Assembly: GCA_013397435.1 (NCBI GenBank)
Contig: VZRG01001577.1
Coordinates: forward strand, 16,844 to 80,843
Direction of reading: 5' to 3'
Length of the DNA stretch: 64,000 bases
Source of the DNA: Erythrocercus mccallii
Lineage: Eukaryota; Chordata; Aves; Passeriformes; Dicruridae
Position numbers and translations under genes: made by a program. How positions within the stretch are numbered: position 1 is the first letter of the stretch; each line of letters opens with the position of its first letter. This document shows positions 38,523 through 49,300 of the stretch, in pieces. The notes under the pieces were generated by a model. The model made no database searches and was not told the origin of the DNA. It worked only from the letters and a program-made list of their open reading frames with translations.

Positions 38523-41500
38523 CATTTTTCCACTCACGTTACTATTCCCAAAGCATCCTGGAAAATGGCAAAAACTCAAGGGCAGCTTTTTTAGCTGAAC
38601 TGGGCAATAGGAGTCCTTGATATCTCTCTGCAAAGTGTCAATCACCTTTAAATCCCAACCTCACTTACGACAGTTCTCCTTGAGTAAGTGACAAGGCCAG
38701 TCTGGCAAAATGAAATTCTTCAGTAATACATTGACAAACTCAGAACCACAGAGCACCAAATTCCCCCTCAGTCTGGATTTGAATGCATAAATAAATAAGG
38801 CTCTTGCATTTATTTCTGCTAGAAGATTGTATTATTCCTTTCTGCAATTATGGAAAAATGCAGAGCACAGGCAAGATTTAGTGTCTGAGATTTTGCTGCA
38901 AGACTTATGTCAGTAGAAAGGCGTTTGTGCTCTCGGGAATCAAAGTGAGATTCACCCATTTGTGGCAGGTGTTTTAAGCACTCAGCCTAACAATCTACCC
39001 ACGCATGGCACTACAGCAATTCAACGACTAAATTAAATCTCTGAATATTAAATTAATGATGGAAATCTAAAATATTAATATATTCTAATTGAATATTCTC
39101 CGATAAATTATCTAGGCATTCTCAGCAATTTGATTTTACTTTCATTTCTTAAGGAACTTTCAGCTGCATAAATACAGCTATTAAAGCAATTCAAAAAGGG
39201 AACATTTTCTGCTCAGACAAGAGAACTCTAAACACAAAGAATCTAAAAATTTCTTTCATATGATTGATTAAATCATAGAGCCCAAGACAGCTGAATCATT
39301 AAATGACTGCTTTCCTTCAGTCCCTCTGGCTTTAGCAAGGACAATATAAATTCCCTATGGGTCTGAATACAAGGAAATACAATATGTATAATTACAGTAT
39401 AGGCTTGAATGCTGTTGTAAGAGAATTTTAAATGGAGCATTTATGCTGTAGCTGCACTTTTCAATCCATAATGCTGGATGTGTGAGTGCATGGAAAGCCC
39501 ATAAAGCACTGGGCATCTGCCTCCTTCGACCCAGATTCCCAAATGGCACACACTGGGGTAGCCCCACCAGCTCTGGCAGAGATGTGTGATTTACATCAGG
39601 ATCTGCCCTTCTCTTTTGGTGAATGCTGGAAACTGAGAATGGCATCATCAGGCAGAATGCAAGCAAAGGGATGCCCTCCGAGCAGTACATGTAGTGTGGA
39701 ATATGTCTAGGAACTTCCTTCAGACTCTAGGTTTTAATGGGATTTCAAATGGACACATCAAGAAAGTAGCACTGTGTCACATTTCACTTTCTCCATTCAT
39801 TCTGTGAGTCACATGTGAGTCCTGGTTTGGTAACACACACACAGAGGAGAGATCAAGACCAATGGCAAGATGAACGTTTAATGAACCATTTTTCTGCTCA
39901 TCTTTCCCTCTTTGGTTTCAGGCTGGTTTATGGTGTGAAATTGCAGTCAAGCCAAGAGCTATCTCAATCTACATCCTTGAACCAGCTTTCAAAGAAGGGC
40001 TGTGACTCTGCAGAGAACACAACCTGCACAATGTCCCATTTCCTCTCCACCCTCTGAGCTTGCTCCTTCTTATCTTGGTCTGAGTGTTACAATAAAGACC
40101 AAATCCCCTTATTTCTAAATTTCAGCTAATGGTGCTCACAGGGCATCACAAAGTGAGGTGCACTGAGAGCCAGAACTAGCCATTTTTTTTCTTTGAGTGT
40201 TTGTGTGGCTGGTAAGGCAAAAGAAACACCTGTTCCCGTGGAGAAAAAGGAAGATCTAGGTCTATTTGTAATCAAGGCTGTCTGCATCTCTCTCAGGAAA
40301 AGTAAGGTCTGATGTCCTTTGGGAAGCATTTGCAAGGCCTTTTCTCAACAAACCTTCTCTCACCGCAGACAGATGCCATCTGTCTTGCAGCTGGGGAGCT
40401 AATGGATTCTGCACTGCCAATTTCACAGCAGTGAGCAACGCTGTGATAGAGGAGGCAAGAGGGATTTCCTACAATAAAACTATTTAAAACATTGCAAAGG
40501 CACACGCTGAAAGAGCCATGAGGAGCAAAGGAGATGGCAGCATTGAGGGCTGATGGTCCAAGCTGGCAGGGATTTCACAGCTCTGTGTGCCTTGTGTGTC
40601 TCCAGCACCAGGATTTCAGGCTTTGGGAGAGCTGTCTCACCCATTTCCTCACCAGGGTGGGCTGTGGCTCACAAACAGGCTGCTGAGCTGCAGAGTCTGC
40701 TATCAACTTTTTTCATGTTAAATATTCAATGTCACAGGATAGCTTGAGATGTGCTAAACCCACTCATGAGTCCACCACAGGGTTTTGCAGTGTGTCAAGA
40801 GGAGCTCACTGCTCCCTTAACGTGCCCCGTGCTGGCGGAAACCCAAACCAACAACACAAGACTCTTCAGGTATATTATATTCTGCCAACTTTCTGAGCCA
40901 CTTCAGGACCTTCTGATTAAATTTACATAAAATGCATCCTTCCCTCTTATTCCCTGTTACACACATCAGGTTATTTCTAGTATTCTTGTGGCTGAGATCA
41001 CCAGAGCTTGGCTACGGGAGCCCATGCTGTGCCTGTAGCATGCAATCAAGGCAGTTTGTGAGAGCACCAAGATCCTGTCTTGGTCATCCCCAGGGGATTT
41101 TCATGCTGGTGTAATGAGAATGAAAAAGTTGTTTATCATAAGAGATCTAACAGGAAAATAATATATTTTACAGTTCTATGTTTAATAAAGTTGGAAGAAT
41201 TAGGGGCTACGAAGTGCAAGACAGGAGGCTCTAAGGGCTCTGCTATGGTCCTGGAGATGAACTGAAAGTTTGGAGCCCCCGCAAAGGAGAACACAGTTGC
41301 AGTGATTGATAGATGAGCCCATTATCTAAGCATGTCGAAGATGACCAAAGGCCAATTCTGCACAAGACTTGGTTTTTAAAATGAATTATTTTCATGTAGC
41401 CCATTGAGATGGACCAAGACTTGCCTTGAAAATTCAAAATTCCCATTAGAAGCAGTTGGAGATTGGATTGTGGATCCAAAACTGAGATTCTTTTTGAAGT

Positions 41501-41562
41501 TCAAAAGAGGATGAAATACAAGATAAGCTAATAGATAATTAGATAATAGATAATTAAGAATT

Positions 41563-41669
41563 AGCTACACGTGTAGCTGAAAAGGATGAGTCAGTGAGAA
41601 AATAGAGCTCAGCAAGGGTGCAACTATTTAATATATTATCTTAGCTGATCAGTGTGCCTGCATGAGTCA
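41563..41669. promoter_or_regulatory. E-box palindrome with two AP-1 sites
   Basis: AGCTACACGTGTAGCT (41563-41578) is a perfect 16-bp palindrome centred on the CACGTG E-box. A consensus AP-1 site TGAGTCA follows at 41587-41593 and a second at 41663-41669, the latter inside TGCATGAGTCATTTGC. The close spacing suggests a small enhancer, but no conservation data are available here. Confidence 0.35.
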
Positions 41670-44429
41670 TTTGCTTGGAGAAGGAGGGGGATTTCATATT
41701 GTTTTTGTATTTTTAATAGGCATTTTTATGGACTTCAGTTATAATAATGAGAGTACCTGACAATTAGTAATGAAATTAGCCTCACTACAGTGAAATATTT
41801 CACAGCATGTACAATATTATTCCTAGTACAAAGGTGGAAATGAAGCAGAAGGAAATTAAACCCAAGATTTTCATAAATGTTTCCAAAATAAGTAAGCACA
41901 TATCAATAAATTTTGATAACTGTTTTCTCAGCTCAAAATATACTAACAAATTATTTTTAACTTATAAATGTCAGATGTTCACTTAAACTCTTCGAAGAGT
42001 AAGTAAATCCTTTCAGCAGCCAAAATTAATTAGAAATTCCTATTATTATTTTTTCAGCCATTATTTTTCTGAAACACATTTCCTAGTTAGTGTGGTTGAT
42101 GTATATGAACAGATACGGATGTTCCTCTGAAAGAAAAAAACCCCTGTAATTAACAGAAGGGGTTATTTTGGCAGGGATAATGTTCCTTTTTTTCTTTTTT
42201 TCTCTAAAAACTTTTTCATTTAACGTATTTTATCAGAATGAAATGGTTTAATGAGCAGAGAATTATAGTTGTTCCCAGCTGAACCAGATAGAGCTGCTTT
42301 TCGAGGTATGTGGCTCCCATCAAGCTGCATTCACCTTTGCTATGATTTAAACTTCATTCAGGCACAGCCTTGTTAAAAATACTGACAAGTAACTAATCAA
42401 CTTCCATAAAATGGAATTTTTACCTTTACAATAGGAAGCAGGAGTAGGAGGGAACCTGAAAGATTTGCCTATGCATTTCAAATTAGTCTGACCTATAAAA
42501 ACGCAAACAGCAAGTGGTTCTGTGAAAATGTACTTCTGGTAGGGCTTTTTGGTTTTTTAGTGATGAGATTTTTTCATGCCATCCCTTTCTCTCCTTGGAG
42601 GAAGCCAGAACCAAAGATACCACTATGGAGGGACTGGTTTCCATTAGTTATACCTACAAAATGCAAGCTCAGGCAGATCTTCCTGGACCAAAACAAGTTC
42701 AGTGTCCAAGAACCAGTGGTAGGTTTGAATGTTTTATATAAAATAGCAGAGAAAATGGTGACAGACCTGCTTCTGTACAAATGAGATCTGAGCTGCAGCT
42801 TCACACGTGCACTTCTGGTTCCAGTTTGTGAGCAGATGGACACAAAAATATTCAGTGCCCAGCGAGCAAAAGCATGGGAAATCAGATCAAAACCCTTACC
42901 TAGATCTAGGAGACAGCAAAATGCTCCAGGGCAATCCGAAGATTATGTGGATGGAAATAATCAGATAGTGCTGGTCTTTGAAGATGTTGATTTGTCCTAT
43001 TCTGGATAATTAAAGAGCAAAGTCTAACGGAGGGAACTGTAACTCCTCATAGGAATCACCCAAGCTTCACATTCAGACACTGGCAAAAGGGCCAGATGCT
43101 GCAGAGGAGCAGGAACTCAGCCCAAGCCTGAAACATCAGGGGTCTCACGCTTAATCAAGCTGCACTCTTTGTATGATCTTCCCTGTCACTATGATGCTTT
43201 CTGTATGCCAGGTGAAGAGGAAAACAACCCTTTGTGAGCCAGTTTGGTTTTTTTTAATTTCCCAGCCTATTTTTACTTCATTTTCAGTGTTTCCTCTAGC
43301 ATCTGTATTCAAAAACTGCAATGGAATATATTGCTGGAAACCTGGGAGTTCTGTATTTCCCTAAGCCAGGTTATCTTTCCAAGGTTACCAGTAGTTTAAG
43401 TGATGAATATAAATTCTTCTGTACCTATATAAAATTTATTATTTGTCATTTCCATTAATATTAGAATTTTGCATAGTTGAACCCTTCTGTTTCATCTCCA
43501 GACTGTAGGGTAAAAAGTGCCACAGAGATTTCAGTCCTTATAAATCAACAAATTTGCCATGGTAAGCTGGTGCCAAGTTGTCCTCTTGCTGTCTAGTCAA
43601 AACTCAAAAGAAATCAGCAGGGAATGGAAGAGAGCACATTTTGCAAGTACTACCCTTTATTTTTCACAGGAATTCAAATTTAAACTAAATTATTAATTTA
43701 GAAAGGCATTTTTGACACATCAGGTTATTCTCCTCTTCAGACATTTCTTCAACTTAGGAGGGCAACACATTAATGGGTCACTCCATACCCTGCACTGCTG
43801 ACCACACAAAGATTCCCTGGCTTCCCTCCCTGGTCTTCCAGGACAGACACAGGAGTATTTGCCACTTGGTACTTTTTAGTCCTTATTGTACTCCCTAATT
43901 GCACAGAGAAATGACACCAATAATCCAAGCTTATCCACACCCTGAATTGGGAACATGTCCCTTCCTCCCAGACATGGGAACAGGTAATGATGCAACACAT
44001 GTCAATCCAGGCACTGCTTCAAAAGGACTAAATGAGCTTCCTGAGAAGGGATGCCAATGACACACCACTGCTACTCAAAATAATTTCTGAAATTTTATAA
44101 TTGTTGCCATTTTCTTCCAAGGGAAGAGCTGTAAATGTCTGCCAAGGAGTTCTATTTTTTTTTTTTGTTTTTAAGCTAATCATTCGACTGCTCCAAAAAA
44201 ACTGAAACCAGCACCCACAAGAGGAATAGCAACACGTATTTATATTTTGCTAACACTTATCAACGGCAACAATAAATCAACCAAATGTCTCTGTAAAACA
44301 CTCCTTTCCCCTTCCTTTTCTTTTCCTGTCATCCCATAACCATCACAGAAAACCACATGGGTAAACTTGATCTCAGAGATTATCCTTGTGAAGAAAGAAA
44401 GCAGCAGCACAGGGGAGGCTGCTGGATCC

Positions 44430-44640
44430 ATCTGCAGCGGCGGCAGGCAGCCAACCTCCCCCGGGCCGCCGCGCATCTGCACCGGGCTGGGCGCCGGAGG
44501 GGAGGAGAGGGAGGGAAGGGAGGGATGCTGCACCCTCCTCGCTGGGTGCCACCGAGCCCAGCTCTTACACCTGCAGCCGCTTTTTGGATGAGAGCAAAGC
44601 GGGCGAGGTGCCATCCTGGCAGCAGCGCCAGTGTCTCAGG
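44430..44640. promoter_or_regulatory. CpG-rich patch downstream of exon 4
   Basis: CpG dinucleotides cluster here (about nine in the 70 bp from 44436), in contrast to the CpG-poor intron around it. Together with CpG-rich exon 4 it makes a GC-rich island about 600 bp wide. Long open frames on both strands here follow from the base composition. It could be an intragenic CpG island or the outcome of local GC-biased repair. Confidence 0.5.
44509..44524 (+). promoter_or_regulatory. G-quadruplex motif just downstream of exon 4
   Basis: Four GGG runs (44509-44511, 44513-44515, 44518-44520, 44522-44524) are separated by loops of 1, 2 and 1 nt, inside a 30-nt all-purine stretch (44496-44525). Short loops favour a stable parallel quadruplex. 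The G-rich strand is the template strand for CDH4, about 340 nt past the exon 4 donor. The motif is seen directly. Any effect on transcription or splicing is inference. Confidence 0.75.
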
Positions 44641-44865
44641 AGGGACTGGCTGGAAGGAGGCGATTAGGCTGCTGTCAGCTGGGGAGGGAAACTGGGGCGA
44701 GGAGCTTTGGAGCAGCATGGAAAAGGCAACTGTTCCTGCAGGAGGGAAGGGAGGGCAGAGAGCCTGTGGTTTGAGCCAGGCTTCCCACACCTACTGCTTC
44801 ACCAGAGCCACGACCAGATCACCATTGCTATTGGCACTGTTACCAGTAGTTTGTGTTTAACTCAC

Positions 44866-45042
44866 CCGAACCAGCTGCTGCGGGAAGGGCCCTCTGGAGT
44901 TTTCTGGCACGTTGATGGGTGGGATGACCCAGTCGCGCTTCTGCCGCCGCAGCCCGTTGGCGCTCTGGTGCTGCCGCCACGGCAGCAGGGTGTCACTCTG
45001 CTGCTGCACCAGCTCTCCAGGCAGTGCCTTCCTTCCTTTGGG
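44866..45042 (-). CDS. CDH4: CDH4 exon 4: end of prodomain, furin site and start of mature EC1
   Basis: This 177-nt exon (59 codons, phase 0 at both ends) begins PKGRKALPGEL, continues through LLPWRQHQSANGL and reaches the proprotein convertase site RRQKR at residues 32-36. Cleavage there exposes the mature N-terminus DWVIPP. The tryptophan at mature position 2 is the strand-swap residue that docks into the partner cadherin, and the adjacent PP is the conserved pair that tunes dimer affinity. The exon ends INVPENSRGPFPQQLVR, the start of ectodomain repeat EC1. The acceptor is TTTCCAAAACAG (AG at 45044-45043), with a short pyrimidine tract broken by four A's and a good branch motif CTAAC (A at 45072). 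The donor CGG|GTGAGT (GT at 44865-44864) is near consensus, and read-through would stop after two codons. The N-terminal dozen residues differ most from the human protein I remember, as expected for a part that is cut off. Confidence 0.95.
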
Positions 45043-45178
45043 CTGTTTTGGAAACAAGAAAGCACATCCAGTTAGCTTCTTCCTCGCTTCTTAGGACCTG
45101 TCCCAACAGTGGCGTAAACGGCCACAGGGAACAGACACAATGTGCTTTACTGGCAGCTCTGCTGCCATTGCGTTCTCA

Positions 45179-45415
45179 CAGAAACACAGAATCAGAGAAT
45201 CGGCTCGGTTGGAAAAGACCTTGGAGATCATCAAGTCCGACCTATGACCTAACACCACCTCAGCAACTAAACCATTCACAAACACGTGGAGCTGTCGCTC
45301 CCAAGTCAAGACGCCTCCCAGAATGGATCATCTTCATTACACCAACTGCAAGGAGATGCAGCAGAGCACTGGAGTAAAGAAGTTGCTGCCAATTTCCCAT
45401 GAGTACAACCTACCA
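45179..45415 (-). mobile_element. CR1 LINE 3' fragment, about 240 bp
   Basis: Read on the plus strand, this is the reverse complement of a CR1 3' end: CAGAATCAGAGAATCGGCTC is followed by GGTTGGAAAAGACCTTGGAG, ATCATCAAGTCCGACCTATG, then a segment like the usual 'aacaccacctcagcaactaaaccat' and a decayed stretch resembling CR1 untranslated sequence up to 'acaacctacc'. The element's 3' end faces left, so it lies in the same orientation as CDH4. It is 5'-truncated as nearly all CR1 copies are, and starts only about 140 bp upstream of the exon 4 acceptor. The right boundary is approximate. Confidence 0.85.
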
Positions 45416-45886
45416 GAATACAAAATATGGGAGAGGATTCCTTTACAATCCATGGCATGGGTCCAGCTTTATAATCTGGTATTAAGCATAAGCAGGGCTA
45501 CAGAAACCTGCAGTCTGTGGTTCTGCAAAAGTATTCTGCCATCCGAATCCAACCAGAGGAAGAGTTAGCCCCATGGCTGCAAAGGTACATTAGTTCAGAT
45601 TCTTAGTGCTTCATAACAAATGATCTTTATATGAGAGCTGGGTTTTGAACACAAATCCCAAAATACACACTCCACACTGCCTGGGAAGCGTAATACATCT
45701 CAGGCACAATAAACTTTCATTATTTGGTGTGACTTTGAGTTCTTGGTGATTTTTTTTTTAAACTATGGATTCTCTGCACGGAATTCTTTGGTGTTGGAAA
45801 TGTTACAGTGCTATGAATAAAAATGGAAATGGTGGGACCATGGTTTTGACTTAGAGAGACTGGCTCACTATTAGAGAATTTATGCC

Positions 45887-45950
45887 TTATAGAATGATGA
45901 ATCAATGAAATGTAGACTTGGGAAGGCTCTTCTGAGGTTATGCAGTCCCA
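45887..45950 (-). mobile_element. Possible CR1 3' remnant, strongly decayed
   Basis: The plus strand reads ATAGAATGATGAATCAATGA, a gap, then a GACTTGGGAAGGCTCTTCTG-like segment and GGTTATGCAGTCCC. This resembles the reverse complement of a CR1 tail (atagaatcatagaatcat...ttggaagggacctctggaggtcatctagtcc). Many mismatches make this tentative. Confidence 0.4.
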
Positions 45951-46353
45951 ATACTTAAATATGCTGTGGTCTTCTAGGATTCCAGCAATTACTTCTGAAA
46001 GTCTGCAGAAAAGATAACTAGCAAGGGCTTTTGTTACCATATGGTGACCCGCACTCCCACCAGAAAATGTTTAAACTTTCATAAATCACAAAGACTGCAA
46101 GTCACATTCTTTTCATTTGAGGTAAGATCCAGTGGGAATACTGTTCTCTGAATGTTACAATTTCAGCTATTTTTCTCAACCCCCCCCCAAAAAACAACCC
46201 ACTCGTCCCAAACCCAATGCCCCAATACACAAGAACAACACAGGAAAAGCTATCAAAGCATTTTCTGAGGCTCCTGCCATTTTAAGCCACATGCACTTTT
46301 TGTCTTACTCCAAACATAAAAACCCAAACACCCTCTAAGCAGTTATCTGTAGG

Positions 46354-46386
46354 CACTGATTTCAGTGGGAATCATTGCTTCAGGCC
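46354..46386. repeat. Fold-back repeat trace
   Basis: CACTGATTTCAGTGGGAATC followed by ATTGCTTCAGGC matches one arm plus the outer segment of the family (ctgatttcaatgggaat...caggc). It lies in intron 3. Confidence 0.4.
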
Positions 46387-49300
46387 TTCTAGTTTGATGT
46401 AAATCCATCTATTAGCACATTTCAATTCCTGACTGGGAGGTGAAGAAACAGGCAGTCATCTCAAGACTACACAGTATCATGAAAAGTAAACAGTATATGA
46501 AAGTTAAACTGAGATGTGGCTCCAGAGCTGTGTGGACCTTCTCCAGAAAGGCTGGAGATACTGAGAGCTGGGCACAGCAGCAAGGAGCCCATTCTCACAG
46601 CTTGGCCATGGCTCTGATCTCTGTCACCTGTGGAGGGCAGACATCCGCTGGCTACCAGGATTGGAAGCGGTTGTGCCAAAATGCAGCTATTTTCACTGCA
46701 AACCTTAAAAACAAGCCTCTTCCAGAGCTGAATTTTCACAGAACAGAAAAAGACGGTCTTCTCAGTCACACGTTGTTTCAGAGGCACGTTGTGCAGGTCC
46801 TGTCTCACACTTATGATGTGGGTTGTGTTCACCTAAGTGCTGTTTACACACCTTCAGGAAAATCACAGCACCATGTTCAATATTTAGAGGTTGCTCTTAG
46901 AATGCTGACTGAAGTGTGCAATAAACAAAGCAACAGAATCATGGTGTGGCAGTGGGAGACTTTCTTGGGATAGTCAGGATACTGGTGGGCACTGCTGACC
47001 TCCTCCTTCCCATGGGATGCAATGCTATATCCAAAAGAGGTTTCATTTAAAAAGGCTTTTATTGCCAGAAAGGTATCTTTTCTGAACACTGATGAAAACA
47101 ATTATCTAAAGAAGATACCCAGAAATGCAGGAAAACACGAAATAGGACTACGAGACATGAGGCACAGAGTAGTGGATATCCCCTATTTTTTCTAATTTGC
47201 TTGTGATTCCCAAATGGGAATCCTTTGAGACCAGGTATTTGGATCAGTTTATATAATTGGCAAGTGAGCATGGGGATAGATTATGAAAGGATGGTCAAAT
47301 AATTTGTGCTCTGCTGAGTTTACACAGTGGAATGAGTCTGAACTAAAGACAGACTTGAGAATTAACACGAGTCCCAAAGCTCCGTGTATACTGAAATAAT
47401 TAGTGTCAGCTCAGCAAGGCAATACCAGCCTTTTTAGTCTGTATGAAATATTTGCTGGCAGGTGACTAGACAGTGACTAGCTTGCTTGTCACTCTTGATG
47501 ATGTTTTCCTGTATTAGAATAAATCATCAACATGACTCTGAATTTGATATGTAGAATTTCAAAAGCATCTTGCAACAACAGGTTTTTTTCTTTTTTTAAA
47601 CAACAGCTCTTTTTAATCTTCATTTGTTGACAATGCATTCTCATGACCTTAATTTCTCTGGTGTTGTTTAAATATGTTGTACATGTTTTCTGCTGTTTAA
47701 AAGCTGTGAGACAAATGCAGTAACAAAGTCTGGTGAGTATAAATGCCAGAACTATTCAGATCTCTGACTGAAACATCCCAGAACATATATGGAATAACAG
47801 CATCATCAAACTGCGAGCCCCAGAAAACTCTCCAGTGTTTTTGCGTTTGCAAGAATCTAAAGTTCAACTCAAAAGCAGAATGTGACACCAAATTCAATTA
47901 ATTCTAAAATACAGGTTCCAATTCTGGTTTTGCTGAATAACAGCTTTTACTGAGATGACAACTGCTTCTTCTCTCATGGCCTCACTGACCACACGCTTTA
48001 CGGAATCTCAGAAACATTTTCAAAAGATAAAATATTCCTCTACCTTTTGTAGTGCCACCAGAACACAAACTGTCCAGAGTCCTTCACAAAAACAAGTCAA
48101 GCACCTCTAGTGCTGCTGCTTTGGGGTGGTTTCCCACTCATTGTTTTTGTGACTCTCTTATATACGGCATGAGGGTGATGGTGTGCAGCACCAGGGACGG
48201 CAATCCATGAAAGTGAAATCCACTCTCCATTCCAAAAATTACACGGTGACATTTATAACTCGTTACAACAGGATCAAACTCTAAACATGGAACATGTGAG
48301 CATGGCCATTGGTAATACAAAGTTAATTACAGGAGGTTATAAAAGAGTCAGATAATTCAGTAATTATGCCTGTCTATCACTTTAGGACACTGATAAGCTA
48401 GAAAGATACAGCTGAGCCAAAACAGATGAAAACCTTCAAGGGAAAAAGGTAATTACAAAGCGTGAGATGAAGAAAAACAACAGGAGAAGAGCCCATGCTG
48501 GGATGTAAACTTGTTAGGAGAGTTTGGATTCAGTGGGATCTAACAGCTTTGTATTGGTGCAGAGTCTTTCAGAGCTTGGTGATGAAGCTCAGCAGTCCTG
48601 TGCTGGCTGTATCATTTAAAGCCCAAATTCTGCAAGCCTGGGATTGACAGTTGGCTCTGAGCTATCCCACGTCTCTTCCAGTGGGCTTCTGGCCCATAAC
48701 TGTGACACACATGGACAATGCCAGCGCTGGCAAACCATAATGTGGCCCTTGCACCTCCTGCTGATAAATGCATCTTTCTCTGGAATGTGCAACTCTAATA
48801 TTTGTTATGAGCAGTTGCAGGGCAGAGGAAGAGCCTCTTGGAGACCATCTTCGCTGTGTTTGGTAAGGCAGCTGAAGAGCTGAGGATCAACTGCAGCTCA
48901 GAGTGGCAGAATCTGCCCTGCAATTCCCCTTGCCACTTTTTTGGTTTGGGGCTCTTTTTTCCTGGCTATTAATTGAAATCAAGTAAAAACATACAGAAGT
49001 CAATCAGAAACCTTTCACTGAGATGGCAGATCAAGCTTTCAGAAAGCAATGCGAGGTTGGAGAAGATGCAGCCTCAATCACAATCCTAATTTTTCACAAC
49101 CTATAAGGATTGTGAAAAGAACTTTCTTTTCCCAGGCTGCTTCACAGAAGGTGTAGGGGTTTCTTGAAGTCCATGTCAGCAGTTTGGCCTCTCCCAGGAG
49201 TCATTTCCAGCCGCTTTTCAGTCTGGAATTGCCTTTAAGGATGGTGAAACCCAACAGCTTCAGGACACCTTACTCCAAACTGGTGAGGCTGTAGGGTGCT

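Larger units (their letters stand above)
30001..44865 (-). other. CDH4: CDH4 intron 4, first 14.9 kb after exon 4
   Basis: This is intronic sequence beginning with the exon 4 donor. Immediately past the exon is a CpG-rich, purine-biased stretch with a G-quadruplex motif. Further in are an E-box palindrome with AP-1 sites (41563-41669), a CR1 tail (38008-38066), a short tandem duplication (38487-38522), and fold-back repeat copies at 33826-33886 and 34772-34802. No exon encoding EC1/EC2 (for example residues like ADQPP or the DMNDN calcium motif) was seen on the minus strand, and no foreign gene was recognised on either strand. Confidence 0.8.

Noticed and set aside
42139..42164. Small hairpin AACCCCT...AGGGGTT
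   Set aside because: A 7-bp stem with a 12-nt loop is too short for a microRNA precursor or other named RNA.
44240..44860. Long overlapping frames on both strands beside exon 4
   Set aside because: They follow from high GC and few stop codons. The residues are low-complexity, rich in Arg, Gly, Ala and Pro, with no family resemblance.
44866..45042. Assignment to CDH2 (N-cadherin) instead of CDH4
   Set aside because: The mature start has V and Q where I recall CDH2 having L and E (INVPEN...PQQLVR versus INLPEN...PQELVR), and the exon 3 text also fits CDH4 better.
46440..46973. Longest open frame in the window (plus strand, 177 codons)
   Set aside because: No recognisable domain, no splice or promoter context, antisense within a CDH4 intron. 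A frame of this length is about what chance gives in 64 kb over six frames.
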